Shown here one piece after another: positions 45,244 to 59,060 of a stretch of 64,000 bases of DNA. The stretch comes from Aquilaria yunnanensis (taxonomy: Eukaryota > Streptophyta > Magnoliopsida > Malvales > Thymelaeaceae). Numbering within the stretch: the first letter of the stretch is position 1; every line of letters begins with the position of its first letter. The position numbers were made by a program, and so were the translations under genes. The notes below the pieces were generated by a model that was given only the letters and a program-made list of their open reading frames with translations, had not been told where the DNA came from and did not search any database. Where the stretch lies: NCBI GenBank assembly GCA_039654915.1, contig CM077595.1, forward strand, positions 51,987,501 through 52,051,500, written 5' to 3'.

Positions 45244-48200
45244 CATTCACAACTAGTTTGGAATGAATGGAAACATTCAAAACTTGTTTGGTATGAAATG
45301 GAAACATTCACAACTTGTTTGGAATGAAACGGAAACATTCATAACTTGTTTGGGATGAAATGGAAAGGTTCAAAACTTGTTTGGAATGGAATGGAAACAT
45401 GCACAACTTGTTTGGAATGAAATGGAAGCATTCACAACTTGTTTTGAACGAAATGAAAAGGTTCACAACTAGTTTGGAATGCAATGGAAACATTCACAAC
45501 TTGTTTGGAATGAAATTGAAACAATCACAATTTCTTTGGAATAAAATGGAAACATTCACAAATTGTTTGGAATGAAATGGAAACATTCACAACATGTTTT
45601 CAATGTAGTGGAAACACTCGCAACATGATTAGAATGAAGTGGAAGGATTCACAACTTGTTTGGAATGAAATTGAAACATTCACAACTTGTTTGGAAAGAT
45701 TTTGAAACATGCACAACTTCTTTGGAATGAAATTGGAACATTCACAACTTGTTTGGAATGTAAAGGGAACATTCACAACTTGTTTGGAATGAAATGGAAA
45801 CATTCACAACTTGTTTGGAATGAAATTGAAACAATCACAATTTCATTGGAATAAAATGGAAACATTCACACATTGTTTGGAATAAAATGGAAACATTCAC
45901 AACATGTTTTGAATGAAGTGGAAACACTTGCAACATGATTAGAATGAAGTGGAAGGATTCACAACTTGTTTTGAATGAAATTGAAACATTCACAACTTGT
46001 TTGGAAAGATTTTGAAACATGCACAACTTCTTTGGAATGAAATTGGAACATTCACAACTTGTTTGGAATGTAAAGGGAACATTCACAACTTGTTTGGAAT
46101 GAAATGGAAACATTCACAACTTGTTTGGAATGAAATTGAAACAATCACAATTTCTTTGGAATAAAATGGAAACATTCACACATTGTTTGGAATAAAATGG
46201 AAACATTCACAACATGTTTTGAATGAAGTGGAAACACTCACAACTTGATTAGAATGAAGTGGAAGGATTCAGAACTTGTTTGGAATGAAATTGAAAACAT
46301 TCACAACTTGTTTGCAAAGATTTTGAAACTTGCACAACTTGTTTGGAATGAAGTGGAAATATTCACAACTTTTTTCAAAGGAAATGGTGACATTCACAAC
46401 ATATTAGGAATGAAAGGAAACATTCAAAACTTGTTTGGAATGAAAAGGAAACATTCACAACTTGTTTGGAATGAAATGGAAACATTCACAATTTCTTTGG
46501 AATGAAATAGGGACATTCACAACAAATTTGGAATGAATGGAAACATTCAAAACTTGTTTGGTATGAAATGGAAACATTCACAACTTGTTTGGAATGAAAT
46601 CGAAACATTCATAACTTGTTTGGGATGAAATGGAAAGGTTCAAAACTTGTTTGGAATGAAATGGAAACATGCACAACTTGTTTGGAATGAAATGGAAGCA
46701 TTCACAACTTGTTTTCAATGAAATGAAAACATTCACAACTAGTTTGGAATGCAATGGAAACATTCACAACTTGTTTGGAATGAAATTGAAACAATCACAA
46801 TTTCTTTGGAATAAAATGGAAACATTCACACATTGTTTGGAATAAAATGGAAACATTCACAACATGTTTTGAATGAAGTGGAAACACTCACTACTTGATT
46901 AGAATGAAGTGGAAGGATTCAGAACTTGTTTGGAATGAAATTGAAAACATTCACAACTTGTTTGCAAAGATTTTGAAACATGCACAACTTGTTTGGAATG
47001 AAGTGGAAATATTCACAACTTTTTTCAAATGAAATGGCGACATTCACAACATATTAGGAATGAACGGAAACATTCAAAACTTGTTTGGAATGAAAAGGAA
47101 ACATTCACAACTTGTTTGGAATGAAATGGAAACATTCACAACTTCTTTGGAATGAAATAGGGACATTCACAACTAGTTTGGAATGAATGGAAACATTCAA
47201 AACTTGTTTGGTATGAAATGGAAACATTCACAACTTGTTTGGAATGAAATCGAAACATTCATAACTTGTTTGGGATGAAATGGAAAGGTTCAAAACTTGT
47301 TTGGAATGAAATGGAAACATGCACAACTTGTTTGGAATGAAATGGAAGCATTCACAACTTGTTTTCAATGAAATGAAAACATTCACAACTAGTTTGGAAT
47401 GCAATGGAAACATTCACAACTTGTTTGGAATGAAATTGAAACAATCACAATTTCTTTGGAATAAAATGGAAACATTCACACATTGTTTGGAATAAAATGG
47501 AAACATTCACAACATGTTTTGAATGAAGTGGAAACACTCATTACTTGATTAGAATGAAGTGGAAGGATTCAGAACTTGTTTGGAATGAAATTGAAAACAT
47601 TCACAACTTGTTTGCAAAGATTTTGAAACATGCACAACTTGTTTGGAATGAAGTGGAAATATTCACAACTTTTTTCAAATGAAATGGCGACATTCACAAC
47701 ATATTAGGAATGAACGGAAACATTCAAAACTTGTTTGGAATGAAAAGGAAACATTCACAACTTGTTTGGAATGAAATGGAAACATTCACAACTTCTTTGG
47801 AATGAAATAGGGACATTCACAACTAGTTTGGAATGAATGGAAACATTCAAAACTTGTTTGGTATGAAATGGAAACATTCACAACTTGTTTGGAATGAAAT
47901 CGAAACATTCATAACTTGTTTGGGATGAAATGGAAAGGTTCAAAACTTGTTTGGAATGAAATGGAAACATGCACAACTTGTTTGGAATGAAATGGAAGCA
48001 TTCACAACTTGTTTTCAATGAAATGAAAACATTCACAACTAGTTTGGAATGCAATGGAAACATTCACAACTTGTTTGGAATGAAATTGAAACAATCACAA
48101 TTTCTTTGGAATAAAATGGAAACATTCACACATTGTTTGGAATAAAATGGAAACATTCACAACATGTTTTGAATGAAGTGGAAACACTCATTACTTGATT

Positions 48201-48875
48201 AGAATGAAGTGGAAGGATTCACAACTTGTTTCGAATGAAATTGAAAACATTCACAACTTGTTTGCAAAGATTTTGAAACATGCACAACTTGTTTGGAATG
48301 AAGTGGAAATATTCACAACTTTTTTCAAATGAAATGGCGACATTCACAACATATTAGGAATGAACGGAAACATTCAAAACTTGTTTGGAATGAAAAGGAA
48401 ACATTCACAACTTGTTTGGAATGAAATGGAAACATTCACAACTTCTTTGGAATGAAATAGGGACATTCACAACTAGTTTGGAATGAATGGAAACATTTAA
48501 AACTTGGTTGGTATGAAATGGAAACATTCACAACTTGTTTGGAATGAAATCGAAACATTCATAACTTGTTTGGGATGAAATGGAAAGGTTCAAAACTTGT
48601 TTGGAATGAAATGGAAACATGCACAACTTGTTTGGAATGAAATGGAAGCATTCACAACTTGTTTTCAATGAAATGAAAACATTCACAACTAGTTTGGAAT
48701 GCAATGGAAACATTCACAACTTGTTTGGAATGAAATTGAAACAATCACAATTTCTTTGGAATAAAATGGAAACATTCACACATTGTTTGGAATAAAATGG
48801 AAACATTCACAACATGTTTTGAATGAAGTGGAAACACTCACTACTTGATTAGAATGAAGTGGAAGGATTCAGAAC
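45244..48875 (-). repeat. 31-bp satellite array, minus orientation, with local duplications
   Basis: Same satellite and orientation as 33692-37532. A 310-bp (10-unit) tandem duplication is visible at about 45600-46200: open frames ending at 45803 and 46113 share most residues. From about 46258 the 650-bp higher-order repeat begins. Confidence 0.95.
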
Positions 48876-49329
48876 TGAAGATTTCAGGATCTCAATAATA
48901 ACATGTTCTTATGTTATTTACTTATGTATATGCCATATGCATATATGTTCTTTGTGTTCAACATGAATATAGACATACATATTCTGTCAAACACACCTAG
49001 CATGCCACTAAGATCATTCATAAAATTAAATCCTTAGCATGCTACTAAAGCAAGAAAGGATGTGTACCTTCCTTCTTGATAATCTTGTGCGGAAATGGAA
49101 GGAAGGACTTGATCTTAGAAGAGCACCTTGAGGCTTGAATTGAGATGAACAATCTCAATGTAATTCCACCCACAATGCTCTCAAAGAATGTCTATTATTT
49201 CGGCTCTCTAAAGGAATGAAAGGAGGAACTTTTTCTCTCAAGAAAAATGGTGCAAATTGAGTGTAAAATTCGTGCATAAAATGGCCAGCCACTAAAGGCT
49301 ATTTATAGATGACCAAAAGGCACACCTTT

Positions 49330-49680
49330 ACACCAAGAAAGGTGTCTTTTAAGCCAAAGAACACTTCCTTTGGCTAAGGGTCATGTATGGTGGCGAAAAT
49401 ACATGTCTTTTAGCCAAGGAACACTTCCTTTGGCCTATAACCACCCATAACTACCTTATGGGCGAAAATACATGTCTTTTAAGTCAAGGAACACTTCCTT
49501 TGGCCTATAACCACCCATAACTACCTCCATGGCCGAACATACATGTCCTTTAAAGTCAAAGGACATCACTCTTGGTGCTATAAGCACCCTATGGCCGAAT
49601 ATACATGTCCATTCACCCAAGGAACACTTCCTTTGGATGAAAGGACATGTTCTTTTAGCCAAGAGTTATTTCTTTTGATG
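49330..49680 (+). repeat. 63-72 bp repeats inside the D LTR
   Basis: About five to six degenerate units containing CATGTCTTTT, then GGAACACTTCCTTTGG and often CTATAACCACCC, beginning near 49345, 49402, 49470, 49542, 49605 and 49646. They fall after the TATA-like site. Confidence 0.75.
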
Positions 49681-49839
49681 AAGAGACATACCTTTACACA
49701 AAAGATGTGTCTCTTGGTGGTTTTGAGCTAAAAACAAGGTGAGCTGGCACAAAGCTAGCTCAATATGCTACTTATGCACCATTGAGCTCCTTTGAGCTCC
49801 AACCAAGCACCATGAACTAAGGTCCAGCTCCAAGAACTG

Positions 49840-50250
49840 ACCTTGAGCTGGAGTTAGCTGCTTTCAGCTGAAGTAAACTGAAGTCCAGCTACACTCAGCT
49901 ACCAAAAGCTGAAGTGAGCTGACTTGAGCTGACTTGAGCTGAAGTCCAGCTACATTCAGCTACCATAAGCTGAAGTGAGCTGACTTGAGCTTACTTGAGC
50001 TAACTTGAGCTGAAGTCCAGCTACATTCAGCTACCATAAGCTGAAGTGAGCTGACTTGAGCTGACTTGAGCTGAAGTCCAGCTACATTCAGCTACCATAA
50101 GCTGAAGTGAGCTGACTTGAGCTGACTTGAGCTAACTTGAGCTGAAGTCCAGCTACATTCAGCTACCATAAGCTGAAGTGAGCTGACTTGAGCTGACTTG
50201 AGCTGAAGTCCAGCTACTTTGAGCTACTTATAGCTGAAGTGAGCTGACTT
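49840..50250 (+). repeat. AGCT-rich minisatellite inside the D LTR
   Basis: Units of about 61-72 bp built from CTGAAGTCCAGCTAC, CAGCTACCATAAGC and GAAGTGAGCTGACTTGAGC repeat about six times. AGCT tetramers recur every few bases. Length differences come from one or more extra ACTTGAGCTG modules. The other D copy (44937-45243) has a different number of units. Confidence 0.88.
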
Positions 50251-50361
50251 GAGCTAAGGGGAGCTACTTCTAGCTGCCTTAGATACCTTTTCAAGCTATA
50301 GTTAGCTCAACGAGCTCAAATCCTATCTTAAAAGGATCTTGGTGCGCCAAGAATTCCAACA

Positions 50362-53300
50362 AGAACTTGTTTGGAATGAAATTGAAAACATTCACAACTT
50401 GTTTGCAAAGATTTTGAAACATGCACAACTTGTTTGGAATGAAGTGGAAATATTCACAACTTTTTTCAAATGAAATGGCGACATTCACAACATATTAGGA
50501 ATGAACGGAAACATTCAAAACTTGTTTGGAATGAAATGGAAACATTCACAACTTCTTTGGAATGAAATAGGGACATTCACAACTAGTTTGGAATGAATGG
50601 AAACATTCAAAACTTGTTTGGTATGAAATGGAAACATTCACAACTTGTTTGGAATGAAATCGAAACATTCATAACTTGTTTGGGATGAAATGGAAAGGTT
50701 CAAAACTTGTTTGGAATGAAATGGAAACATGCACAACTTGTTTGGAATGAAATGGAAGCATTCACAACTTGTTTTCAATGAAATGAAAACATTCACAACT
50801 AGTTTGGAATGCAATGGAAACATTCACAACTTCTTTGGACTGAAATTGAAACAATCACAATTTCTTTGGAATAAAATGGAAACATTCACAAATTGTTTGG
50901 AATGAAATGGAAACATTCACAACATGTTTTGAATGAAGTGGAAACACTCACAACTTGATTAGAATGAAGTGGAAAGATTCACAACTTGTTTGGAAAGAAG
51001 TGGAAAGATTCACAACTTGTTTGGAATGAAGTGGAAAGATTCACAACTTGTTTGGAATGAAATTTAAACATTCACAACTTGTTTGGAAACATTTTGAAAC
51101 ATGCACAGCTTGTTTGGAATGAAATCGAAACATTTACAACTTGTTTGGAATGAAATCAAAACTTTCAAAACTTATTTGGAATGAAATGGGGACATTCACA
51201 ACTAGTTTGGAATGAATGGAAACATTCACAGCTTGTTTGGAATGAATGGAAAGATTCACAACTTGTTTGGAATGAAATGGCACCATTCACAAGTTCTTTG
51301 GAATGAAATGGAAGCGTTCACACCTTGTTTTCAAAGAAATGAAAACATTCACAACTAGTTTGGAATGCAATAGAAACATTCACAACTTGTTTCGAATGAA
51401 ACTGAAACAATCACAATTTCTTTGCAATAAAATGGAAACATTCACAAATTGTTTGGAATGAAATGGAAACATTCACAACATGTTTTGAATGAAGTGGAAA
51501 CATTCACAACTTGATTAGAATGAAGTGTAAAGATTCACAACTTGTTTGGAATGAAATTGAAACATTCACAACTTGTTTGGAAAGAATTTGAAACATGCCC
51601 AACTTGTTTGGAATGAAATCGAAACTTTCACAACTTGTTTGGAATGAAATGGAAACATCCACAACTTGTTTGGAATAAAATGGAAACATTCACAACCAGT
51701 TTGGAATGAAATTGAAACATTAACAACTTGTTTTGAATAAAATGGAAATATTCATAACTTGTTTGGGATGAAATGGAAAGGTTCAAAACTTGTTTGGAAT
51801 GAAATTGAGACATTCATAACTTGTTTGGAATGAAATGGAAACATTCACAACTTGTTTCGATTGAAATGGGGACATTCACAACTAGCTTGGAATGAATGGA
51901 AACATTCAAAACTTGTTTTGAATGAAATGGAAACATTCACGACTTGTTTCGAATGAAATGGAAACATTCACAACTTCTTTGGAATGAAATCGGGACATTC
52001 ACAACTAGTTTTGAATGAGTGGAAACATTCAAAACTTGTTTGGAATGCAATGGAAACTTTCACAACTAGTTTGGAATGAAATGGAAACAATCACAACTTG
52101 ATTGGAATGAAATGGAAACTTTTAGAAGTTGTTTGGAATGAAATGGAAACATTCACAACTTCTTTGGAATGAATTTCAAAAATGCACAGATTGTTTGGAA
52201 TGAAGTCAAAACATTCACAACTTATTTGGAATGAAATGGTACCATTCACAACTAGTTTGGGATGATTGGAAACATTCACAGCTTGTTCGCAATGAAACCG
52301 AAACATTCACAACTTGTTTGGAAGGAAATCGAAACTTTCACAACTTACTTGGAATGAAATGGGGACATTCACAACTTGTTTGGAATGAACGGAAACATTC
52401 AAAGCTTGTTTGGAATGAATGGAAACATTCACAACTTGTTTGGAATCAAAATTGGAACATTCACAACTTGTTTGGGATGAAATGGAAGCATTCACATCTT
52501 GTTTGGAATGAAATGGAAACATTCAGAACCTCTTTGGAATGAAATGGAAACTATCAGAACTTGTTTGGAATGAAATGCAAACATTCACAACTTCTTTGGA
52601 ATGAAATGGAAACTATCAGAATTTGTTTCAAATGAAATGGAAGCATTCACAACTTGTTTGGAATGAAAAGGAAACATACAGAACTTGTTTGGAATGAAAT
52701 GGAAACATTCACAACTTCTTTGGAATGAAATGGGGACATTCACAACTACTTTGGAATGAGTGGAAACATTCAAAACTTGTTTGGAATGAAACAGAAACAT
52801 TCACAACTTGTTTGGAATGAAAAGGAAACATTCACAACTTGTTTGGAATGAAATGGAAACATTCACAACTTCCTTGGAATGAAAAAGAAACAATCAGAAC
52901 TTGTTTGGAATGAAATGGAAACATTCACAACTTGTTTGGAATGAAATGGAAACATTCACAGTTTGTTTGGAATGAAATGGAAACACTCACAACTTCTTTG
53001 GAATGAAATGGTGACATTCACAACTTCTTATGAATGAATGGAAACATTCAAAACTTGTTTCGAATGAAATGGAAACATTCACAACTTCTTTGGAATGAAA
53101 TAGGGACATCCACAACTAGTTTGGAATGAATGGAAACATTCAAAACTTGTTTGGAATGAAATGGAAACATTCACAACTTGTTTGGAATGAAATGAAAACA
53201 ATCACAACTTCTTTTGAATGAAATGGAAACATTCATAACTTGTTTGGAATGAAATTCAAACACGCACAACTTGTTTGGACTGAAATCGAAACATTCACAA

Positions 53301-56300
53301 CTAGTTTGGAATGAATGGAAACATCCACAGCTTGTTTGGAATGAAATTGAAACATTCACAACTTGTTTGGAATGAAATCAAAACTTTCACAACTTATTTG
53401 GAATGAAATGGGGACATTCACAACTAGTTCGGAATGAATGGAACCGGTCAAAGCTTGTTTGGAATGAATGGAAAGATTCACAACTTCTTTGGAATGAAAT
53501 GGAAACATTCACAACTTGTTTGGAATCAAATGGAAACAATCACAACTAGTTGGAATGAATTTGAAACATGCACAACTTGATTGGAATGAAATGGACGCAT
53601 TCACAATTTGTTTTGAATGAAATGAAAACACTCACAACTAGTTTGGAATGCAATGGAAACATTCACAACTTGTTTGGAATGAAATTGAAACAATCACAAT
53701 TTCTTTGGAATAAAATGGAAACATTCATACATTGTTTGGAATGAAATGGAAACATTCACAACATGTTTTGAATGAAGTGGAAACACTCACAACTTGATTA
53801 GAATGAAGTGGAAAGATTCAATACTTGTTTGGAATGAAATTGAAACATTCACAACTTGTTTGGAAAGTATTTGAAACATTCACAACTTGTTTGGAAAGTA
53901 TTTGAAACATGCACAACTTGTTTGGAATGAAATGGAAACATTCACAACTTGTTTGGATTCAAATGGAAGCATTCACAACTAGTTTGGAATAAAATTGAAA
54001 CATTAACAACTTGTTTGAAATGAAATGGAAACATTCATAACTTGTTTGGGATGAAATGGAAAGGTTCAAAACTTGTTTGGAATGAAATGGAAACATTCAT
54101 AACATGTTTGGAATGAAATAGAAACATTCACAACTTGTCTTGATTGAAATAGGGACATTCACAACTAGTTTGGAATGAATGGAAACATTGAAAACTTGTT
54201 TTGAATGAAATAGAAACATTCACAACTTGTTGTAATGAAATGGAAACATTCACGACTTGCTTCGAATGAAATGGAAACGTTCACAGCTTCTTTGGAATGA
54301 AATAAGGACTTTCACAACTAGTTTGGAATGAGTGGAAACATTCAAAACTTGTTTGGAATGCAATGGAAACATTCACAACTTGTTTGGAATGAAATGGGAA
54401 CTTTCGTAGCTTGTTTGGAATGAAATGGAAACATTCACAACTTCTTTGTAATGAATTTCAAACATGCACAACGTGTTTGGAATGAAATCGAAACATTCAC
54501 AACTTATTTGGAATAAAATGGTAACATTAACAACTAGTTTGGAATGAAATCGAAACATTCCCAACTTGTTTGAAAGGAAATCGAAACTTTCACAACTTAC
54601 TTGGAATGAAATGGGGACATTCACAACTAGTTTGGAATGAATGGAAACATTCAAAGCTTGTTTGGAATGAATGGAAACATTCACAACTTGTTTGGAATGA
54701 AATTGGAACACTCACAACTTGTTTGGGATGAAATGGAAACATTCACAACTTCTTTGGAATGGAATGGAAACTATCAGAACTTGTTTGGAATGAAATGGAA
54801 ACATTCACAACTTGTTTGGAATGAAAAGGAAACATACACAACTTGTTTGGAATGAAATGGGAACATTCACAACTTATTTGGAATGAAATGGGGACATTCA
54901 CAACTAGTTTAGAATGAAATTCAAACATTCACATTTTGTTTGGAATGAAATGGAAACATTCACAACTTGTTTGCGATGAAATGGAAGCATTCAGAACTTC
55001 TATGGAAAGAAATGGAAACAATCACAACTTGATTCGAAATAAATGGAAACTTTCACAACTTCTTTGGAATCGAATGAAAACATTAATAACTTCTTTGGAA
55101 TGAAATTGGGACATTCACAACTAGTTCGAAATGACTGGAAACATTCACAACTTGTTTGGAGAGAAATGGAAACAATCACAAGTTGATTGGAATGAAATGG
55201 AAACTTTCACAACTTCTTTGGAATCAAATGAAAACATCAATAACTTCTTTGGAATGAAATTGGGACATTCACAACTAGTTCAGAATGAATGGAAACATTC
55301 ACACTTGTTTGGAATGAAATGGAAACATTCACAACTTGTTTGGAATGAAATGGAAATATTCACATCTTTGGAATGAAAAAGAAACAATAAGAACTTGTTG
55401 GGAATGAAATGGAAACATTCACAACTTGTTTGGAATGAAATGGAAACATTCACAAAATGTTTGGCATGAAACGGAAACATTCACAACTTTTTTAGAATGA
55501 AATGGGGACATTCTCAACTTGTTAGGAATGAACGGAAACATTCAAAACTCATTTGGAATGAAATGGAAACATTCACAACTTGTTTGGAATGTATTGGAAA
55601 CATTCACAACTTCTTTGGAATGAAATAGGGACATTCACAACTAGTTTGGAATGAATGGAAACCTTCAAAACTTGTTTGGTATGAAATGGAAACATTCATA
55701 ACTTGTTTGGAATGAAATGGAAACATACATAAGATGTTTGGGATGAAATGGAAAGGTTCAAAAGAAATGGAAACATTCACAACTTGTTTGGAATGAATTT
55801 CAAACACGCACAACTTGTTTGGAATGAAATCGAAACATTCACAACTTGTTTGGAATGAAATGGTAACATTCTCAACTAGTTTGGAATGAATGGAAACATT
55901 CACAGCTTGTTTGGAAGGAAATCGAAACATTCACAACTTGTTTGGAATGAAATCGAAACTTTCACAACTTATTTGGAATGAAATGGGGACATTCACAACT
56001 AGTTTGAAATGAATGGAAACATTGAAAGCTTCTTTCGAATGAATGGAAAGATTAACAACTTGTTTGGAATGAAATGGCAACCTTCACAACTTGTTTGCAA
56101 CAAAATTGAAGCATTCACAACTAGTTGGAGTGAATTTGAAACATGTACAACTTGTTTGGAATGAAATGGAAGCATTCACAACTTGTTTTGAATGAAAAGA
56201 AAAAGATTCACAACTAGTTTGGAATGCAATGGAGACATTCACAACTTGGTTGGAATGAAATTGAAACAATCACAATTTCTTTGGAATAAAATGGAAACAT

Positions 56301-57614
56301 TCACAAATTGTTTGGAATGAAATGGAAACATTCACAACATGTTTTGAATGACGTGGAAACGCTCACAACTTGAATAGAATGAAGTGGAAAGATTCACAAC
56401 TTGTTTGGAATGAAATTGAAACATTCACAACTTGTTTGGAAAGAATTTGAAACATGCACAAATTTACAACTTGTTTGGAATGAAAAGGAAACATTCACAA
56501 CTTGTTTGGAATGAAATGGAAACATTCACAACTTGTTTGGAATGAAAATGGAACATTCACAACTTGTTTGGAGAGAAATGGAAACACTCACAACTTCTTT
56601 GGAATCAAATGAAAACATTCATAACTTCTTTGGAATGAAATTGGGACATTCACAACTAGTTTGGAATGAATGGAAACACTCGCAACTTGTTTGGAATGAA
56701 ATGCAAACATTCACAACTTGTTTTGAATGAAATGGAAATATTCACAACTTCTTTGGAATGAAAAAGAAACAATAAGAACTTGTTTGGAATGAAATGGAAA
56801 CATTCAAAACTTGTTTGGAATGAAATGGAAACATTGACAGTTTCTTTGGAATGAAATGGAAACACTCACAACTTCTTTGGAATGAAATGGGGACATTCAC
56901 AACTTCTTAGGAATGAATGGAAACATTCCAAACTTGTTTGGAATGAAATGGAAACATTCACAACTTGTTTGGAATGAGTGGAAACATTCAAAACTTGTTT
57001 GGAATGCAGTTGAAACATTCACAACTTGTTTGGAATGAAATGTGAACTTTCATAACTTGTTTGGAATGAAATGGAAACATTCACAGCTTCTTTCGAATGA
57101 ATTTCAAACATGCACAACTTGTTTGGAATGAAATCGAAACATTCACAACTTATTTCGAATAAAATGGTAACATTCACAACTAGTTTGGAATGAATGGAAA
57201 CATTCACCGCTTGTTTGGAATGAAATCAAAACATTCACAACTTACTTGGAATGAAATGGGGACATTCACAACTAGTTTGGAATGAATGGAAACATTCAAA
57301 GCTTGTTTGGAATGAATGGAAACATTCACAACTTATTTGGAATGAAATTGGAACACTCACAACTTGTTTGGGATGAAATGGAAACATTCACAACTTGTTT
57401 GGATTGAAATGGAAACATTCACAACTTCTTTGGAGTGGAATGGAAACTATCAGAACTAGTTTGGAATGAAATGGAAACGTTCACAACTTGTTTGGAATGA
57501 AAAGGAAACATACACAACTTGTTTGGAATGAAATGGGAACATTCACAACTTCTTTGGAATGAAATGGGGACATTCACAACTAGTTTGGAATGAAATTCAA
57601 ACATTCACAACTTG
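50362..57614 (-). repeat. 31-bp satellite array, minus orientation
   Basis: Continuation of the satellite to the start of LTR F. The first ~540 bp belong to the 650-bp repeat. Beyond that, units are more diverged, with several partial duplications (for example similar blocks near 54640-54930 and 57290-57600, and near 55130-55480 and 56560-56870) but no regular long period that I can see. No gene is present. Confidence 0.95.
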
Positions 57615-58483
57615 TGATACGATCAAAGAAGGCACAACTAAGGATGGAAACGATCCATTGAAGTTAACTAGTGGACCATTGACAAGGAAGAAGGCTAAGG
57701 AGCTCACTAGTGCACTTCAAGCTTGGATTTTGACAGATTGGCGATGTTCTGGTGGAAAAATCATATCTTGAGCAAAACAAATCAGAATTGAGGAATTCTT
57801 GATTCATTGGAAATCTAACATCTGGAGCTACAAATCATATGAAGACCATCAAACCCATTTTTCATGTTAAGGAGGTCCAATTTAGGTTCAAAGTCGCGAT
57901 TTGCGAGTTATCGCTGGTGCAGAAGCAGTTGCAGTATTTTGGGCATATCTTTCGATTTAGAAGTCCGTTTTGTGTGATTTAGACGTGGTTTCGAATCTAA
58001 GAAAGATATCTACAACTTTCATGCTTTGCATTTTGATCAATTGTGGCTGCATCAAGTTCAAATTTCAGCTTGAAGTTGAAGACACAAGCAAGAAGCACCC
58101 GAGAAGACTATTTTGGGGGTTTTATGGCCAATCTTGTGTAGTAACGTATTTTGTTTTATTTTCCTGCTTATTTACATTATTTAGGATGTTATTTAAGCCA
58201 TGGAAGTGATTTAGGTCACTTAGGACAAAGGGAATTCGCTGCACACCTTAAACATGTGTTAAAAGTGTGCTAGAGTCCTAGTTTGACTAGGTTTTCTTGA
58301 GTCCTTTGTAACTAGGTTTCCTAGGTGACTTGGGCTGCGAATTTTGCCCAGATTTTTACCCTAGTTTAGGCCTATATAAAGGCACATATTATGGATGTAA
58401 ACACACAGAAAAATTTCGAAATAATATTGCTCTTTGGAGAGGTTTTCTCTTTAGTTCTTGGCGGACTGCCTTGGTGCACAAGT
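57615..58483 (+). mobile_element. LTR F: A-family LTR, broken by a D-family insertion
   Basis: Starts TGATACGATCAAAG directly against satellite and follows the A-family LTR for 869 bp, including the TATA box (about 58373-58382). It stops at TGCACAAGT, where the D-family LTR begins. The remaining ~150 bp of LTR is not seen in this window; it would lie beyond the nested insertions. It is clearly more diverged from A than E is, so it is an older copy. Confidence 0.85.
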
Positions 58484-59060
58484 TGAAGATTTTCAGGATC
58501 TTATGATAACATACTTTTATGTTATCTACTCATATATATGCCACATGCATATTTGTTCATTTGAATTCAACATGGATATAGATATACATAATACTAATTC
58601 TTTAACATATTATTCATGCAGTTGATATAACATGCTATATAACATATCAATTTTACATACATGTTGTGTCAAATAAATCCTAGCATGCTACTAAGAACAT
58701 TCATGTAAATAATTCAAACCTAGCATGCTACTAATGTGCACCTTTCTTCTTGGTTATCTTTGGTGAAAACTTGAGGGAGAACTTGATCTTAGAGGGGCAC
58801 CTTGAAGCTTGAATAGAGATGAACAATCTCTATGTAAATCCACCCACAATGCTCTCAAGAAGTGTTTAATATTTCGGCCTCTAAAGGAAATAGGAGGAGA
58901 ACAATTTTCTCTCAAGAAAATGGAGCAAATAGAGTGCAAATTCGTGCTTAAAATGGCCAGCCACTAAAGGCTATTTATAGATGACCAAAAGGCACACCTT
59001 TACACCAAGAAAGGTGTCTTTTAAGCCAAAGAACACTTCCTTTGGCTAAGGGTCATGTAT
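58484..59060 (+). mobile_element. D-family LTR, 5' part, broken by element E
   Basis: Begins TGAAGATTTTCAGGATC and parallels the first ~500 bp of the solo LTR at 48876, through the ACACTTCCTTTGG motif to GGTCATGTAT. Element E starts at that point. The rest of this D copy should lie to the right of element E, outside the window. Confidence 0.85.

Larger units (their letters stand above)
48876..50361 (+). mobile_element. Solo LTR of family D (1486 bp)
   Basis: Bounded by TG (TGAAGATTTCAGG) and CA (GAATTCCAACA), with a perfect 5-bp target duplication AGAAC (48871-48875 and 50362-50366). It has no PBS, coding region or second LTR, so it is best read as a solo LTR left by LTR-LTR recombination. 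A TATA-like TTTATAG near 49302 may be its promoter. Two internal minisatellites are listed separately. Partial copies lie at 37533-37556/44937-45243 and 58484-59060. The parent element family is not recognised. A non-coding LTR-like unit is the alternative. Confidence 0.85.
46258..50900 (-). repeat. 650-bp higher-order repeat of the satellite
   Basis: A marker (GGAAGGATTCAGAAC or a close variant) recurs at about 46258, 46908, 47558, 48208 and 48858, exactly 650 bp apart (21 units, one of them 30 bp). Copies are nearly identical over their whole length. The fifth copy is interrupted at 48876 by the solo LTR and resumes at 50362. It lacks one unit, since the spacing from 48528 to 50638 minus the insertion is 619 bp. 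This repeat differs in length and order from the 2.1-kb repeat of the left array. Confidence 0.9.

Noticed and set aside
49456..49731. Open frames in the D LTR on both strands
   Set aside because: They coincide with the degenerate 63-72 bp repeats and have no start context or conservation in the second copy.
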